8,495 bases of DNA, from contig CAMAGQ010000070.1 of the NCBI GenBank assembly GCA_945833895.1, positions 1 through 8,495 of the forward strand. The letters run 5' to 3'. Position numbers and translations under genes: made by a program. Shown here in pieces: positions 1-7,400 of the stretch (positions within the stretch are counted from its first letter, which is position 1; the number at the start of each line of letters is the position of its first letter). Under the pieces are notes generated by a model, which did no database searches, had not been told where the DNA came from, and saw only the letters and a list, made by a program, of their open reading frames with translations. This DNA comes from an uncultured bacterium. Its GTDB lineage: Bacteria > Cyanobacteriota > Vampirovibrionia > Gastranaerophilales > Gastranaerophilaceae.

Positions 1-25
1 AAAGTACACAATCAGGAGAAAAACA

Positions 26-301
26 ATGTACGAAGACGAAAAATTAGTATGTGAAGATTGCGGCAAAGAATTTGTTTTCACAGCAGGCGAACAGGAATTT
101 TACGCAGAAAAAGGTCTTGTTAACAAACCAAAAAGATGTCCGGAATGCAGAAGAAATCGCAGAAAGAACAACAGAAAAAGAAGAAAAATGTATGATGCGG
201 TATGCTCAAAATGCGGTGCTCAAACACAGGTTCCATTCAAGCCTGTTCCGGGTAAAGAAGTGTTCTGTAAAGACTGTTTCCAAAAACCTGAAGAAGCATA
301 A
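26..301 (+). CDS. Small double zinc-ribbon protein (zf-trcl-like)
   Basis: This 91-aa protein carries four CxxC pairs: C9/C12, C38/C41, C60/C63 and C81/C84. They make two four-cysteine zinc-binding modules. The first has the pattern of the probable zinc-ribbon family often annotated zf-trcl (CEDCGKEFVFTAGEQEF, then RCPECR). The second resembles the short CSKCG...PFKPVPGK...FCKDC ribbon that often follows it. The two are joined by a very basic linker at residues 42-54, mostly Arg/Lys/Asn, which suggests contact with nucleic acid or the ribosome; that part is inference. The family has no firm biochemical role that I know of. The start is supported by AGGAG at 14-18, seven bases before the ATG. 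The gene stands alone and ends 25 bases before a strong hairpin terminator. No signal peptide or membrane segment is visible, so it should be cytoplasmic. Confidence 0.88.
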   Translation: MYEDEKLVCEDCGKEFVFTAGEQEFYAEKGLVNKPKRCPECRRNRRKNNRKRRKMYDAVCSKCGAQTQVPFKPVPGKEVFCKDCFQKPEEA

Positions 302-326
302 ATCTAAAAATTTAATATACTTTTTG

Positions 327-360
327 AAAAACTTCATAGAGAAATCTATGAAGTTTTTTT
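327..360. terminator. Perfect bidirectional Rho-independent terminator
   Basis: A ten-base arm (331-340, ACTTCATAGA) pairs perfectly with 345-354 across a GAAA tetraloop. Flanking A and T runs extend the stem and give a U-tract in both directions: T354-T360 on the plus strand, and the complement of A327-A331 on the minus strand. It lies between two convergent genes, the zinc-ribbon gene on the plus strand and the 102-aa gene on the minus strand, so it can end both transcripts. Confidence 0.9.
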
Positions 361-374
361 CTCAAAAGTTGCTA

Positions 375-683
375 TCATATAGTAAAGCAATTATTCAAGT
401 ATTCAATTGTACTAACCTTTTCATCGTACAAATATTTAATAAAATTCAAATAAGCACTATCTCTTGCTGAAATTACAAGATTAATCTCAAAACCTGTGGT
501 GCAGAAAGGTTCATAATCATATACAACATAACTGTTATATTTGCTTTTCCACTCTTTACGTTCAAGTTTTCCGTTATTTTCATCAATAACATCTTCCAAC
601 CAAGGCAACAAATCTTGATCAATATTTTTCATTTCCAATCTGGCATATTTATTACAATCATCACAACCGTTACTAATAAACAT
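375..683 (-). CDS. Hypothetical protein, 102 aa, with CxxC near the N-terminus
   Basis: I do not recognise this protein. It is 102 aa, soluble and acidic, with a C7-D-D-C10 pair near the start and further cysteines at about residues 61 and 99, and it is rich in Tyr, Asn and Asp. No signal peptide, membrane helix or known catalytic motif is visible. Two signals support it as a real gene. A good ribosome binding site (AGGGAG, plus-strand 692-697) sits eight bases before the ATG, and an extended -10 promoter lies just upstream at 715-723. Its 3' end faces the bidirectional hairpin at 327-360. It is monocistronic and convergent with the zinc-ribbon gene, and nothing nearby points to a function. 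Confidence 0.65.
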   Translation of the reverse strand: MFISNGCDDCNKYARLEMKNIDQDLLPWLEDVIDENNGKLERKEWKSKYNSYVVYDYEPFCTTGFEINLVISARDSAYLNFIKYLYDEKVSTIEYLNNCFTI

Positions 684-714
684 ATCAATTACTCCCTAAA
701 TCTTTTATATAAGA

Positions 715-723
715 ATTGTACCA
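715..723 (-). promoter_or_regulatory. Extended -10 promoter of the 102-aa gene
   Basis: Read on the minus strand this is TGGTACAAT, an extended -10 (TGn followed by a near-consensus TATAAT). No convincing -35 lies upstream, as is usual for extended -10 promoters. The expected start near 708 gives a leader of about 25 bases that contains the AGGGAG ribosome binding site. Confidence 0.5.
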
Positions 724-750
724 ACTCAATCGAGGGAAATAATCGCCATA

Positions 751-798
751 ATGTATAAAAAAATATTAGCAGAATTACTGATATTCGGATTTGCTTAA
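751..798 (+). pseudogene. Possible remnant of a prepilin N-terminus (15 codons)
   Basis: A very short reading frame encodes MYKKILAELLIFGFA and then stops. The basic start followed by LAELLI closely resembles the class III prepilin leader and first helix turn (MKK-GFTLAELLITLGIIG in typical members), with the Gly-Phe-Thr of the cleavage site missing and the helix cut off. The C-terminal half of a prepilin-type protein lies about 500 bases downstream at 1307-1657. The simplest reading is that this is the decayed 5' end of such a gene, separated from its 3' half by deletion or by insertion of the 883-1299 gene. A purine-rich GAGGGA lies at 732-737, rather far from the ATG. It could instead be a small leader peptide or chance; fifteen residues are weak evidence on their own. 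Confidence 0.3.
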
Positions 799-830
799 CA
801 ATAGTTAATATTTCAAGTAAATTAAGCAGT

Positions 831-858
831 TTTACAAAATATTTATACTTTATATATA
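831..858 (+). promoter_or_regulatory. Candidate sigma70-type promoter for the 138-aa gene
   Basis: TTTACA at 831-836 can serve as -35. TATATA at 853-858 can serve as -10 with a 16-base spacer, or the overlapping TATATG at 855-860 with an 18-base spacer. The expected start near 865 leaves a short leader holding GAGGA at 872-876, six bases before the ATG at 883. The region is very AT-rich, so chance matches are possible. Confidence 0.45.
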
Positions 859-882
859 TGTACGGAACAACGAGGAAAAACT

Positions 883-1299
883 ATGATTTGGGGACCTGTA
901 TATTGTATGCCAACATTTGGCGGCTGGGGATGTAATCCTTGCGGCGGGAATTCAAGTTTTGCCCAAAATATGTTTACATGGAGTAATATAAATTGTGGTT
1001 TGGCTTCTCTTGTTTCGCTAATTCAACAGAGAAATGACGGAGTTCCGGCAGGACAGGCAGCAATAAATTTTGCGGGAAACCTTGCAAACGGTTTTGGCAG
1101 AAACTCAGTGGCTGCACAAATGCAATTATACGGAAATCCGACGGGAAATATGATTAACGCAATGGCAGGTTACGGTAACCCGTATTCAAATTTTGTCGGA
1201 ACAACGGCTCTTATGAGTGCTTGTTCTCCTGCAATGTTCTTTGGCTGTATGCCTTATATGAACCCGTTTTATACACCTTTTTGCGGATATTATTGCTAA
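883..1299 (+). CDS. Gly/Asn/Cys/Met-rich, nearly uncharged 138-aa protein
   Basis: I do not recognise this protein, but its composition is striking. Of 138 residues only three are charged (R50, D52, R73), and there is no Lys, Glu or His. It has about 19 Gly, 16 Asn, 10 Met and 8 Cys (positions 8, 17, 20, 38, 114, 122, 134, 138), plus many aromatics. Both ends are Cys/Pro/Gly/aromatic-rich: W-G-C-N-P-C-G-G near the start, C-G-Y-Y-C at the end. The middle (about 38-110) is an Ala/Asn/Gly-rich stretch with the motif YGNP repeated at 83-86 and 97-100. There is no classical signal peptide. Such a sequence could be structural, self-assembling or surface-associated, but that is inference. GAGGA six bases before the ATG and a plausible promoter support expression. 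The next ORF begins eight bases after its stop, so the two may be co-transcribed. Confidence 0.7.
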   Translation: MIWGPVYCMPTFGGWGCNPCGGNSSFAQNMFTWSNINCGLASLVSLIQQRNDGVPAGQAAINFAGNLANGFGRNSVAAQMQLYGNPTGNMINAMAGYGNPYSNFVGTTALMSACSPAMFFGCMPYMNPFYTPFCGYYC

Positions 1300-1306
1300 G
1301 GGGTAA

Positions 1307-1657
1307 ATGTTTACCGCCAATGACTTTGTAATTTGTGCTATTGCAGTGATTAACAATAAAATATATTTTGTGAACGGTACAAGCCTTACTATTGCTAAAG
1401 GCAGATGTATGGATTTGATTTTTGACTCGAATTCAGATACTTCTCCAAATAAAGAAGGCTACGACAGGTTCAGATTTCTTATCTGTGACAGAAGTATCTC
1501 CGAATGGTGTCCTGATGAAGGTTTCTGTGCCTATCGTTCCAATAATACGAAAGACAATAGAGATAGACTGTTAAGTCAGTGCAGAACAAATCCTGCGTTT
1601 TGTTCTGGATTACTTGAACATGACCACTGGGAATTTTTACCCGACTATCCTTGGTAA
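1307..1657 (+). CDS. Prepilin/pseudopilin-like C-terminal domain lacking its N-terminus (probably truncated)
   Basis: These 116 aa match, from memory, the C-terminal half of the prepilin-type (type II secretion/type IV pilin-like) proteins abundant in Gastranaerophilales. The shared pattern is NGTSLTI (23-29), then a C-x5-FDSNSD-x3-N-x2-G-x-D-x-F-x-F block (34-57), then paired cysteines (60, 68, 74, 92, 99), and an ending H-W-E-F-L-P-D-Y-P-W. Full-length members begin with a class III leader and a long hydrophobic helix. This ORF has neither, and a stop codon (TAA, 1304-1306) sits immediately before its ATG, so no in-frame extension is possible. It could not be inserted in a membrane or processed as a pilin. 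The purine run AGGGG at 1299-1303 is only three bases from the ATG and overlaps the previous stop, so any translation would probably be coupled to the upstream gene. It is most likely a pseudogene fragment; a stand-alone extracellular-type domain is the alternative. Confidence 0.6.
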   Translation: MFTANDFVICAIAVINNKIYFVNGTSLTIAKGRCMDLIFDSNSDTSPNKEGYDRFRFLICDRSISEWCPDEGFCAYRSNNTKDNRDRLLSQCRTNPAFCSGLLEHDHWEFLPDYPW

Positions 1658-1663
1658 AGTTAA

Positions 1664-2464
1664 TTATAAAGATTTGATGATAAGTTTTACAAATTCTTTG
1701 AATTGAGGTTTTACCTTATTTGTAATCCTTATAACTTCGTCGTGAGAAAGTTTGTTAGACGAAACACCTGTTGCAAAATTAGAAATACAACTTATTCCAA
1801 GAACTTTCATACCGCAGTAATTTGCAACGACCGCTTCCGGTACTGTTGACATTCCGACGGCATCTCCGCCCATATATCTAAACATCTTAACCTCAGCCGG
1901 AGTTTCGTAACTTGGACCTGAAGTTGCAACATAAACACCGTGTTTCAAGGTTATACCTAACATGTGAGAGGCAGCATCCGCACGTTTTATAAGATTTTTG
2001 TTGTATATTTCAGACATATCAGGGAATCTTACCCCGAGAGTGTCATCATTTGAACCCACCAACGGATTTATGCCCATAAAATTGATATGGTCGGTAATCA
2101 TCATAAAATCACCGGGTCTGTAACTTTTATTAACAGCACCTGCCGCGTTAGTCAAAATAACGGTTTTTACCCCGAGTTTTTTCATAACCTTAATCGGGTA
2201 GGTTATTTCCTGCATTGAATGACCTTCGTAATAATGACTTCTGCCCTGCATCATTACGACTTTTTTGCCGTTAATTTCGGCAAATACAAGGTTTCCTTTG
2301 TGACCTTCAACGGTAGATTTTGCAAATCCCGGAATTTTTTCGTACGGAATAGTATAAATTGCGTTTTCATCCGCCAAGTCGCCAAGCCCTGAACCTAGTA
2401 CCAAGCCAATCTCAGGAGTGAAACCATCAGTAAACATTTCTATATAATCTAAAGTATCTTTCAT
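1664..2464 (-). CDS. punA: Purine nucleoside phosphorylase (trimeric, PNP-I type)
   Basis: This enzyme splits inosine and guanosine (and deoxy forms) with phosphate into free base and (deoxy)ribose-1-phosphate, for cytoplasmic purine salvage. The 266-aa product matches the low-molecular-mass trimeric family in length and motifs. The phosphate site includes GSGLG (24-28), H55 in VEGHKG and GRSHYYEG (74-81). TNAAGAVN (105-112) and DHINFMG (125-131) are further family blocks. PSYETPAE (184-191) contributes the base-contacting E187, VGMSTVPE (203-210) contributes M205, and N229 in ISCISN gives 6-oxopurine preference. H241 lies in SHDEV. All key residues are present, so it should be active. I chose the ATG at 2464 because AGGTGGG (2467-2473) precedes it and family proteins start here. 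An upstream GTG at 2536 would add 24 unconserved residues translated through a terminator hairpin. Its 3' end is convergent with, and seven bases from, the prepilin-like ORF. Confidence 0.96.
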   Translation of the reverse strand: MKDTLDYIEMFTDGFTPEIGLVLGSGLGDLADENAIYTIPYEKIPGFAKSTVEGHKGNLVFAEINGKKVVMMQGRSHYYEGHSMQEITYPIKVMKKLGVKTVILTNAAGAVNKSYRPGDFMMITDHINFMGINPLVGSNDDTLGVRFPDMSEIYNKNLIKRADAASHMLGITLKHGVYVATSGPSYETPAEVKMFRYMGGDAVGMSTVPEAVVANYCGMKVLGISCISNFATGVSSNKLSHDEVIRITNKVKPQFKEFVKLIIKSL

Positions 2465-2493
2465 AACCCACCTAAATATTTTTGCACCTATAC

Positions 2494-2531
2494 AAAAACA
2501 CAGCGGCAGAAATTTACTGCCACTGTGTTTT
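2494..2531 (-). terminator. Intrinsic terminator between the omega-like gene and punA
   Basis: Plus-strand arms 2495-2509 and 2517-2531 pair across a seven-base loop. On the minus-strand RNA the stem is a continuous 15 bp, with one U-G wobble at 2522/2504, and is followed by five U. The wobble would be a C-A mismatch on the plus strand, which marks this as a minus-strand signal. It begins five bases after the stop of the omega-like gene. No clear promoter follows before punA, so punA may depend on read-through or on a weak promoter in the 30-base gap. Confidence 0.75.
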
Positions 2532-2535
2532 AACA

Positions 2536-2775
2536 CTAACCTACTAATCTGTTGTCATCTGCTTCTGAGGCTTTAACCATCAAAGCATGTTCAATCGGGT
2601 TTTCTCTTGAATAGGTTGCTTCGTGAACTTCTTCAAACCCGAAATCTTCACGAGCCTTTCTCGCTTGATTTTCGTCTACAATCTTTTTTGCAAGTTCTGC
2701 GATTTCATAAACTAATTTATATCTGTTATCTGAATTTTCGTTTAAATCCCACGCAACTTTAATTATCTGATCCAT
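2536..2775 (-). CDS. rpoZ: Putative RNA polymerase omega subunit (RpoZ-like)
   Basis: Omega is the small RNA polymerase subunit that helps fold and hold the beta-prime subunit. The 79-aa product has the expected size and the most conserved piece of the family: DNRYKLVYEIAELAKK (16-31), which parallels the S/D-N-R-Y-x-L-V-x-x-x-A-x-x-A-K/R core. It also has the later N-P-I-E-H-A-L...ADDNRLVG portion, which resembles the cyanobacterial C-terminal pattern of P-x-x-x-A followed by an acidic stretch and a final Gly. The family is short and weakly conserved, so this is a moderate call; a small helical protein of unknown role is the alternative. GAGGA at 2785-2789 sits nine bases before the ATG and a good promoter lies upstream. 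The gene ends at its own terminator. Confidence 0.6.
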   Translation of the reverse strand: MDQIIKVAWDLNENSDNRYKLVYEIAELAKKIVDENQARKAREDFGFEEVHEATYSRENPIEHALMVKASEADDNRLVG

Positions 2776-2808
2776 ATCTAAAAATCCTCACTCTTGTTAT
2801 TCTTCAAT

Positions 2809-2835
2809 ATTATAATACAAATAAAATTTTCGCAA
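2809..2835 (-). promoter_or_regulatory. Promoter of the omega-like gene
   Basis: On the minus strand a perfect -10 TATAAT (2809-2814) follows TTGCGA (2830-2835), a partial -35 match, with a 15-base spacer. The expected start near 2802 gives a leader of about 27 bases carrying the GAGGA ribosome binding site. Confidence 0.6.
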
Positions 2836-2869
2836 GTAGCAATATTTTGATGAGGTTATAAATAAATTT

Positions 2870-2957
2870 CTCCATCAGGGGGTAAGGTAAGGGTGAAGTT
2901 TCCCTTCCCTGGAGTGATATGGTAATAATACTTTCCCCTCCCCCGTCGGGTGAGGGG
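2870..2957. repeat. G+C-rich palindromic intergenic island
   Basis: Within an AT-rich intergenic gap lies a G/C-rich stretch built of nested inverted repeats. CTCCA (2870-2874) faces TGGAG (2910-2914), with AAGGG (2889-2893) and CCCTT (2902-2906) inside. A second hairpin pairs CCCCTC (2935-2940) with GAGGGG (2952-2957) and CCC with GGG around GTC. The GGGGG tract near 2878-2882 and the CCCCC tract near 2940-2944 could also pair, folding the whole island into one imperfect stem. Neither strand has a U-run after the hairpins, so a standard terminator for glgA is doubtful. A REP- or MITE-like repeat is the alternative. Confidence 0.5.
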
Positions 2958-2985
2958 TCAAATTGAGATTTCTTTCCCTACAAAA

Positions 2986-4437
2986 TTACTTTTCAAGTCC
3001 CGTAATTTCTTTGTACATGTTCAAATATTCAACAGCACTCTTCTTCCAAGAAAAATCAGATTCCATTGCGGATTTTCTCATTGCATTAAAGACGTATTTA
3101 TCTTTATACACGTCCAATGCACATTTTATCGCACTCAGCATATCCCAGCCGTTATATGCCCAGAACTTAAAGCCGTTGGAATTGTCAAGCGGATAACCCG
3201 TGATTGTATCTTCCAGTCCGCCTGTTGCTCTGACTATCGGTAATGAACCGTAACGCATTGCGATTAACTGGCTAAGTCCGCAAGGTTCAAACTTCGACGG
3301 CATTAAGAAAAAGTCGCTTCCTGCATATAGAAGATTTGCCAACTGTGCGTTATATCCGACAAAAGTTCTTATATTGTGAGTGTTATTTGAAAGCCAGATG
3401 AACAAGTTTTCATAATCCTTATCACCGCTTCCCATAAACACAAAATCCGCATCAAGTCCTTGCAATTCGTATTGCATATCTCTGATTAAATCAATCCCCT
3501 TTTGTCCTACAAGCCTTGAAACAAAAGCAACTAACGGTCTATCCGGATTGTATTTTAATCCGAAATATTCACAAATTGTTTTCTTATTAATTTCTTTTTT
3601 CTCTAAAGAATTGACGTCGTAATTTGCTTTGATTGATTTATCATTTTTAGGGTTAAAGACAGTGTAATCAATACCGTTTAGAATACCTCTCAATTTGTGC
3701 TGTATTCCTCTCAGAGTATAATCCATTCCTTCGCCATACTCAGCACCGAGAATTTCGCGGGAATATGTCGGAGATACAGCAACAACTCTGTCAGAATACT
3801 GCATTGCACCTTTCATCCAGTTTACCATTCCGTAGTGTTCGCAGCCCCATTCGTTATAGACAATATCTCTTCTCATATTTGCAAAATCTATCACGTCAGG
3901 AAACCAAACACCCTGATATGCAAGGTTGTGAATTTCAAACACGCATTTTGTATGTGACCAAAATTCGTCAAATTTATAATTTGAGTGCAAATACATCGGA
4001 ATCATTGCCGTGTGCCAGTCGTTTGCGTGAATAACGTCGGCTCTGAAATTCAGTGCCTTTGCGTATTCCATAACGGCAAGTGAAAACGCAATATATCTTT
4101 CGTGTTCGTAACGAGGGTCTAAATATTTCGGGTAAACCTCTTTGAAACAAGAAAAATACCAGTCATTTTTTACAAAAAATACGTTTATTTTTGTTCCCGG
4201 TAATTTTGTAATATATAAATTAAACTTGTGCGGTTGACTGCCGAAAGTCAGCCACATTTCAGAATTTTCAAGTTCGGTTATGCCGTATTTTTCTTGATTA
4301 ATACAGCCGTGCAGAGGGGTAAAAATTGCAATTTCTGCATTTTTTTCCAATTCTTTCGGTAAACTCCCAATGACATCAGCAAGTCCTCCTGCTTTTGAAA
4401 AAGGTGCAACCTCAGCAGATGCAAATAATATCTTCAT
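2986..4437 (-). CDS. glgA: Glycogen synthase, ADP-glucose type (GT5)
   Basis: This enzyme adds glucose from ADP-glucose to the non-reducing end of alpha-1,4-glucan chains, in the cytoplasm. At 483 aa it has the usual length for bacterial GlgA and both GT-B Rossmann halves are present. The N-terminal half opens with ILFASAEVAPFSKAGGLADV, where K15-A-G-G-L is the nucleotide-sugar signature. It continues with HANDWHT (137-143) and FEIHNLAYQG (167-176). The C-terminal half has FVSRLVGQKG (305-314), whose R308 and K313 bind phosphate, and SKFEPCGLSQL (381-391), whose E384 is the conserved catalytic-site glutamate. ATGGLEDT (404-411) follows. No key residue is missing. AGAGGA sits close before the ATG (4441-4446). 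The gene starts 35 bases after the stop of the 1193-aa zinc-ribbon/cyclase-like gene with no terminator between them, so the two are probably co-transcribed. Confidence 0.97.
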   Translation of the reverse strand: MKILFASAEVAPFSKAGGLADVIGSLPKELEKNAEIAIFTPLHGCINQEKYGITELENSEMWLTFGSQPHKFNLYITKLPGTKINVFFVKNDWYFSCFKEVYPKYLDPRYEHERYIAFSLAVMEYAKALNFRADVIHANDWHTAMIPMYLHSNYKFDEFWSHTKCVFEIHNLAYQGVWFPDVIDFANMRRDIVYNEWGCEHYGMVNWMKGAMQYSDRVVAVSPTYSREILGAEYGEGMDYTLRGIQHKLRGILNGIDYTVFNPKNDKSIKANYDVNSLEKKEINKKTICEYFGLKYNPDRPLVAFVSRLVGQKGIDLIRDMQYELQGLDADFVFMGSGDKDYENLFIWLSNNTHNIRTFVGYNAQLANLLYAGSDFFLMPSKFEPCGLSQLIAMRYGSLPIVRATGGLEDTITGYPLDNSNGFKFWAYNGWDMLSAIKCALDVYKDKYVFNAMRKSAMESDFSWKKSAVEYLNMYKEITGLEK

Positions 4438-4472
4438 TTTTCCTCTCTTTCTGAACCGACTGAAATTATATC

Positions 4473-7400
4473 TTATGAGAAAAATTGCGACGGATCCACA
4501 ACTTCCCCGTCAGTTTCAAATTTAGGTTTTGGCATTTTATTGCCGCCTTCATTTGAGTCTGATACATTTTCTTCGATATTTTCTGTCGTTGTGTTTCTCT
4601 CTTCGTTACTAATTGGATTTTCTAACATAATTTTTTTAATGTCAATATTCAAATTAAATTTCAGTCCGTATTTTTGAACGATATAAGATGCCTGATTCAT
4701 ACAAATCTGTGCCTGCTCTTTAGAATCCATACACATCATAACTTTATACATGTTAACTTTATCAAGCATTGTTAAGTATTCGCTGATTACGCCGTTTTTA
4801 TCCATTTGAATAATCGAATTATTCAAAACTCCGTAGGCAAGTTCGTATTTGCCCTCATTTATGTATTGAATGCTCAAGATGTACCATGCAAGATGTAAAA
4901 TTGAATTTAAACCTTTATCTTTTGCGGTTTTGATAATTTTTATCAAAATAGAGTATGCTTTTTCAAACGAATTTAACTCAACATAAGCGTAAGCAATCAT
5001 TAAATCTGCAAAAAGTTCTACGGAATAAAGCATAGCAGAGCGTGCAATAAGTTTTGCTTTATACATAGTTTTGGCAAAGTCTTCAGGCTTATCTTTGCAA
5101 GATAAAAACGCTTGGATTATATGGTAAGTTAATGATGAGAAAATGTCATTATCGCTCATCATTTCAGGGTTTATTGAAACTTTTTCACCCATAATCAAGT
5201 TTTGTAATTGTTTAAATATTGCATATTTTTTCGGAATAAATTTCAGAAGTTTACTTGTAATATTTAAAAATTCACCGACATCTTCATTCATTGTCACAAC
5301 ATCAACAAGTGCGATATTTCCAACGCATTCCGAGATTAAAAATTCCAATTCTTCTTTTGTAACTATTGTATATTTTATAGTGTTTAACTTATCGGAATCC
5401 AAGACATTCAAAACATTGTAACCGATATCTAGACAATCTCCGTAAGCACCGATATGGAATAATATTTTTACGTAAAGTATCGACATTACAAGGAAATTCA
5501 AGTTAAAATCAGGAGATGCCGGGTCGATTGAAGCATTTTCAAGAGAGGATAAAACATTGTGCGTTAAATCCATTGCGTATAAATAATCACCCTCAAACAT
5601 TGCACCCTGTATCATTTTTGAACATAAAGAAACATATTTATCAAGGTTGCCGCTCTGTTTTAAGTATTTCAAAGATGTCGTCACAATATTGAGGGTTTCT
5701 GACGGTTTATATTCAAACATGTTGTCTGCAACATTTTCATATAGTGAAATCTGATACTTTTCTAAATCCTCTTGAGTCCATGTATCGCCATATTTTTGCA
5801 AACATTTCATAATTTCATCAGAACAATTCAAATAGGATGAAAAATCACCCATTGCAAGGTTTATGTTTGCAAGGCTTTCCCATTCATAGATAACCTTTTC
5901 GTGGTCTTGTTGTATGTCGTAGAAGAATGTCTTAACAGGTGCAGGCATAGAATCATCAAAGACTTTTTCAAACAGTTCGTTGGAAACCGCAACAAGGTCG
6001 TTCGGCTTAATAACTTCAAGTAGTGCTTTTCTCAAAATATTGTAATTAGGGAAATAAATGCAGTTGTTGTATGAGTATAAATATCCCATTTGAGCAAGTT
6101 CTTCACCTATTTTCTGCCAGTTTTTAATACCGAGTGATTGGATTGTTTTTTCATCAACACGTGTTCCGAGTAAAACAATCATAGTTAAAAATCTTATGCT
6201 TTCTTCGTTGTCTTTCAATAAATTTAGCCTTCGCTTAATCAGTTTATCCAGACCTGACGGAATAATTATTGTTTTCGGATTAACCATCTGGATAGAATCT
6301 TCGGCGTATTCATAAACACCTGATTCAAGCAGGTATTGGATTGCAAAATCTAGAAATAATGTGCTTCCGCAGGCATATTTCGCAATTCTTTGGAAATAAA
6401 AATCTGTCAGTATGTTTTTATAGAAGTTGTAATCAGCGTTGACAATAGTTTGGAACGGCGTCGGAGCAAGGACAATTTCCGTGTAATAATCACGGGATAA
6501 CAAGAAATGGAATTTTTTATGCAGAGAATAATCCTTGTCGTAAGAAATTAAATAACTTATGTTCAATTCCTCTATGTAATCAAACATTTTTTCTAATACG
6601 TAAAGCGAACTTTCGTCAATTTTTTCAAAATTCTCGATATAAAGCAGTGTGTTCGGAATAGCCTGCAGCATTGACACAAAGACATTACAATACTGTTCGC
6701 GTGTTTCTTCCATATTTTGCATTGGCCGTTGGTTTAACTTAACCAAATCTTCAACCAAACCATCGGTATCAACATTAGCAAACATAGAAAAATCGTTAGA
6801 GTCAAACAATTTTTGAGAAACCGTATAGTGAAAAACTGATGATATTAAATCTCTAAAGAAAGAGAATGGGGAATACTTCATATCATCGTGACAGGTTATC
6901 GGGATGATGTTTTCGTAAATTCCGAGTTCGTCAACAGCAGAGAGTAACTTCAGGGTATACGGCTGGTATATCGGGGAAGCCTTTAGGGCAAGAACCCCTT
7001 TGGGAACTTCCTGCAGTGTTCTGATAACAGCATCAAAGACATTCATTCCCTCAACTTTCATAAACGCACAATTTATCTCTTCAAAATCTATAACATCAAG
7101 ATTGTAAATCTCATCATCCGCAAGCGAGTTTTCTTCCGCCAGAACATCCATTGTAACTTTTTCCTGATCCACAAGAGCGGATTGAACAAACATAGGAATT
7201 TCAGGTTCGTCAAATTCTTCTTCTTTTTGTGTTTCGTTTTTCAAAAGTTCGCCGACGTTTACAAATTGACGGATATCAATTTCAAAAAATCTCTTCATTT
7301 GTCCGCTGAGAAATGCCGCATTCAAGGTTTCTAACTTGTAGTGTTCGCTGTAAATATCATAAAAAGATTCATCAGTAATAACCTGAAACGATTCCATTGC

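Noticed and set aside
51..470. 139-aa plus-strand ORF
   Set aside because: It overlaps the clear zinc-ribbon gene in another frame and runs through the hairpin terminator; it has no family pattern.
1658..1663. Terminator between the convergent prepilin-like ORF and punA
   Set aside because: Only six bases separate the stops, and I see no hairpin with a U-run on either side.
2465..2536. GTG start that would make purine nucleoside phosphorylase 290 aa
   Set aside because: The extra 24 residues are unlike the family, they are encoded by a terminator hairpin, and the ATG at 2464 has its own ribosome binding site.
2950..3243. Overlapping plus-strand ORFs opposite the end of glgA
   Set aside because: They are antisense shadows of a strongly conserved gene, with no ribosome binding site or recognisable motif.
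3697..4034. Two plus-strand ORFs within glgA
   Set aside because: Antisense shadows of the conserved GlgA coding sequence.
5143..5421. 92-aa plus-strand ORF inside the 1193-aa gene
   Set aside because: Antisense shadow, with Ser/Ile/Phe-rich composition typical of reverse-strand reading.
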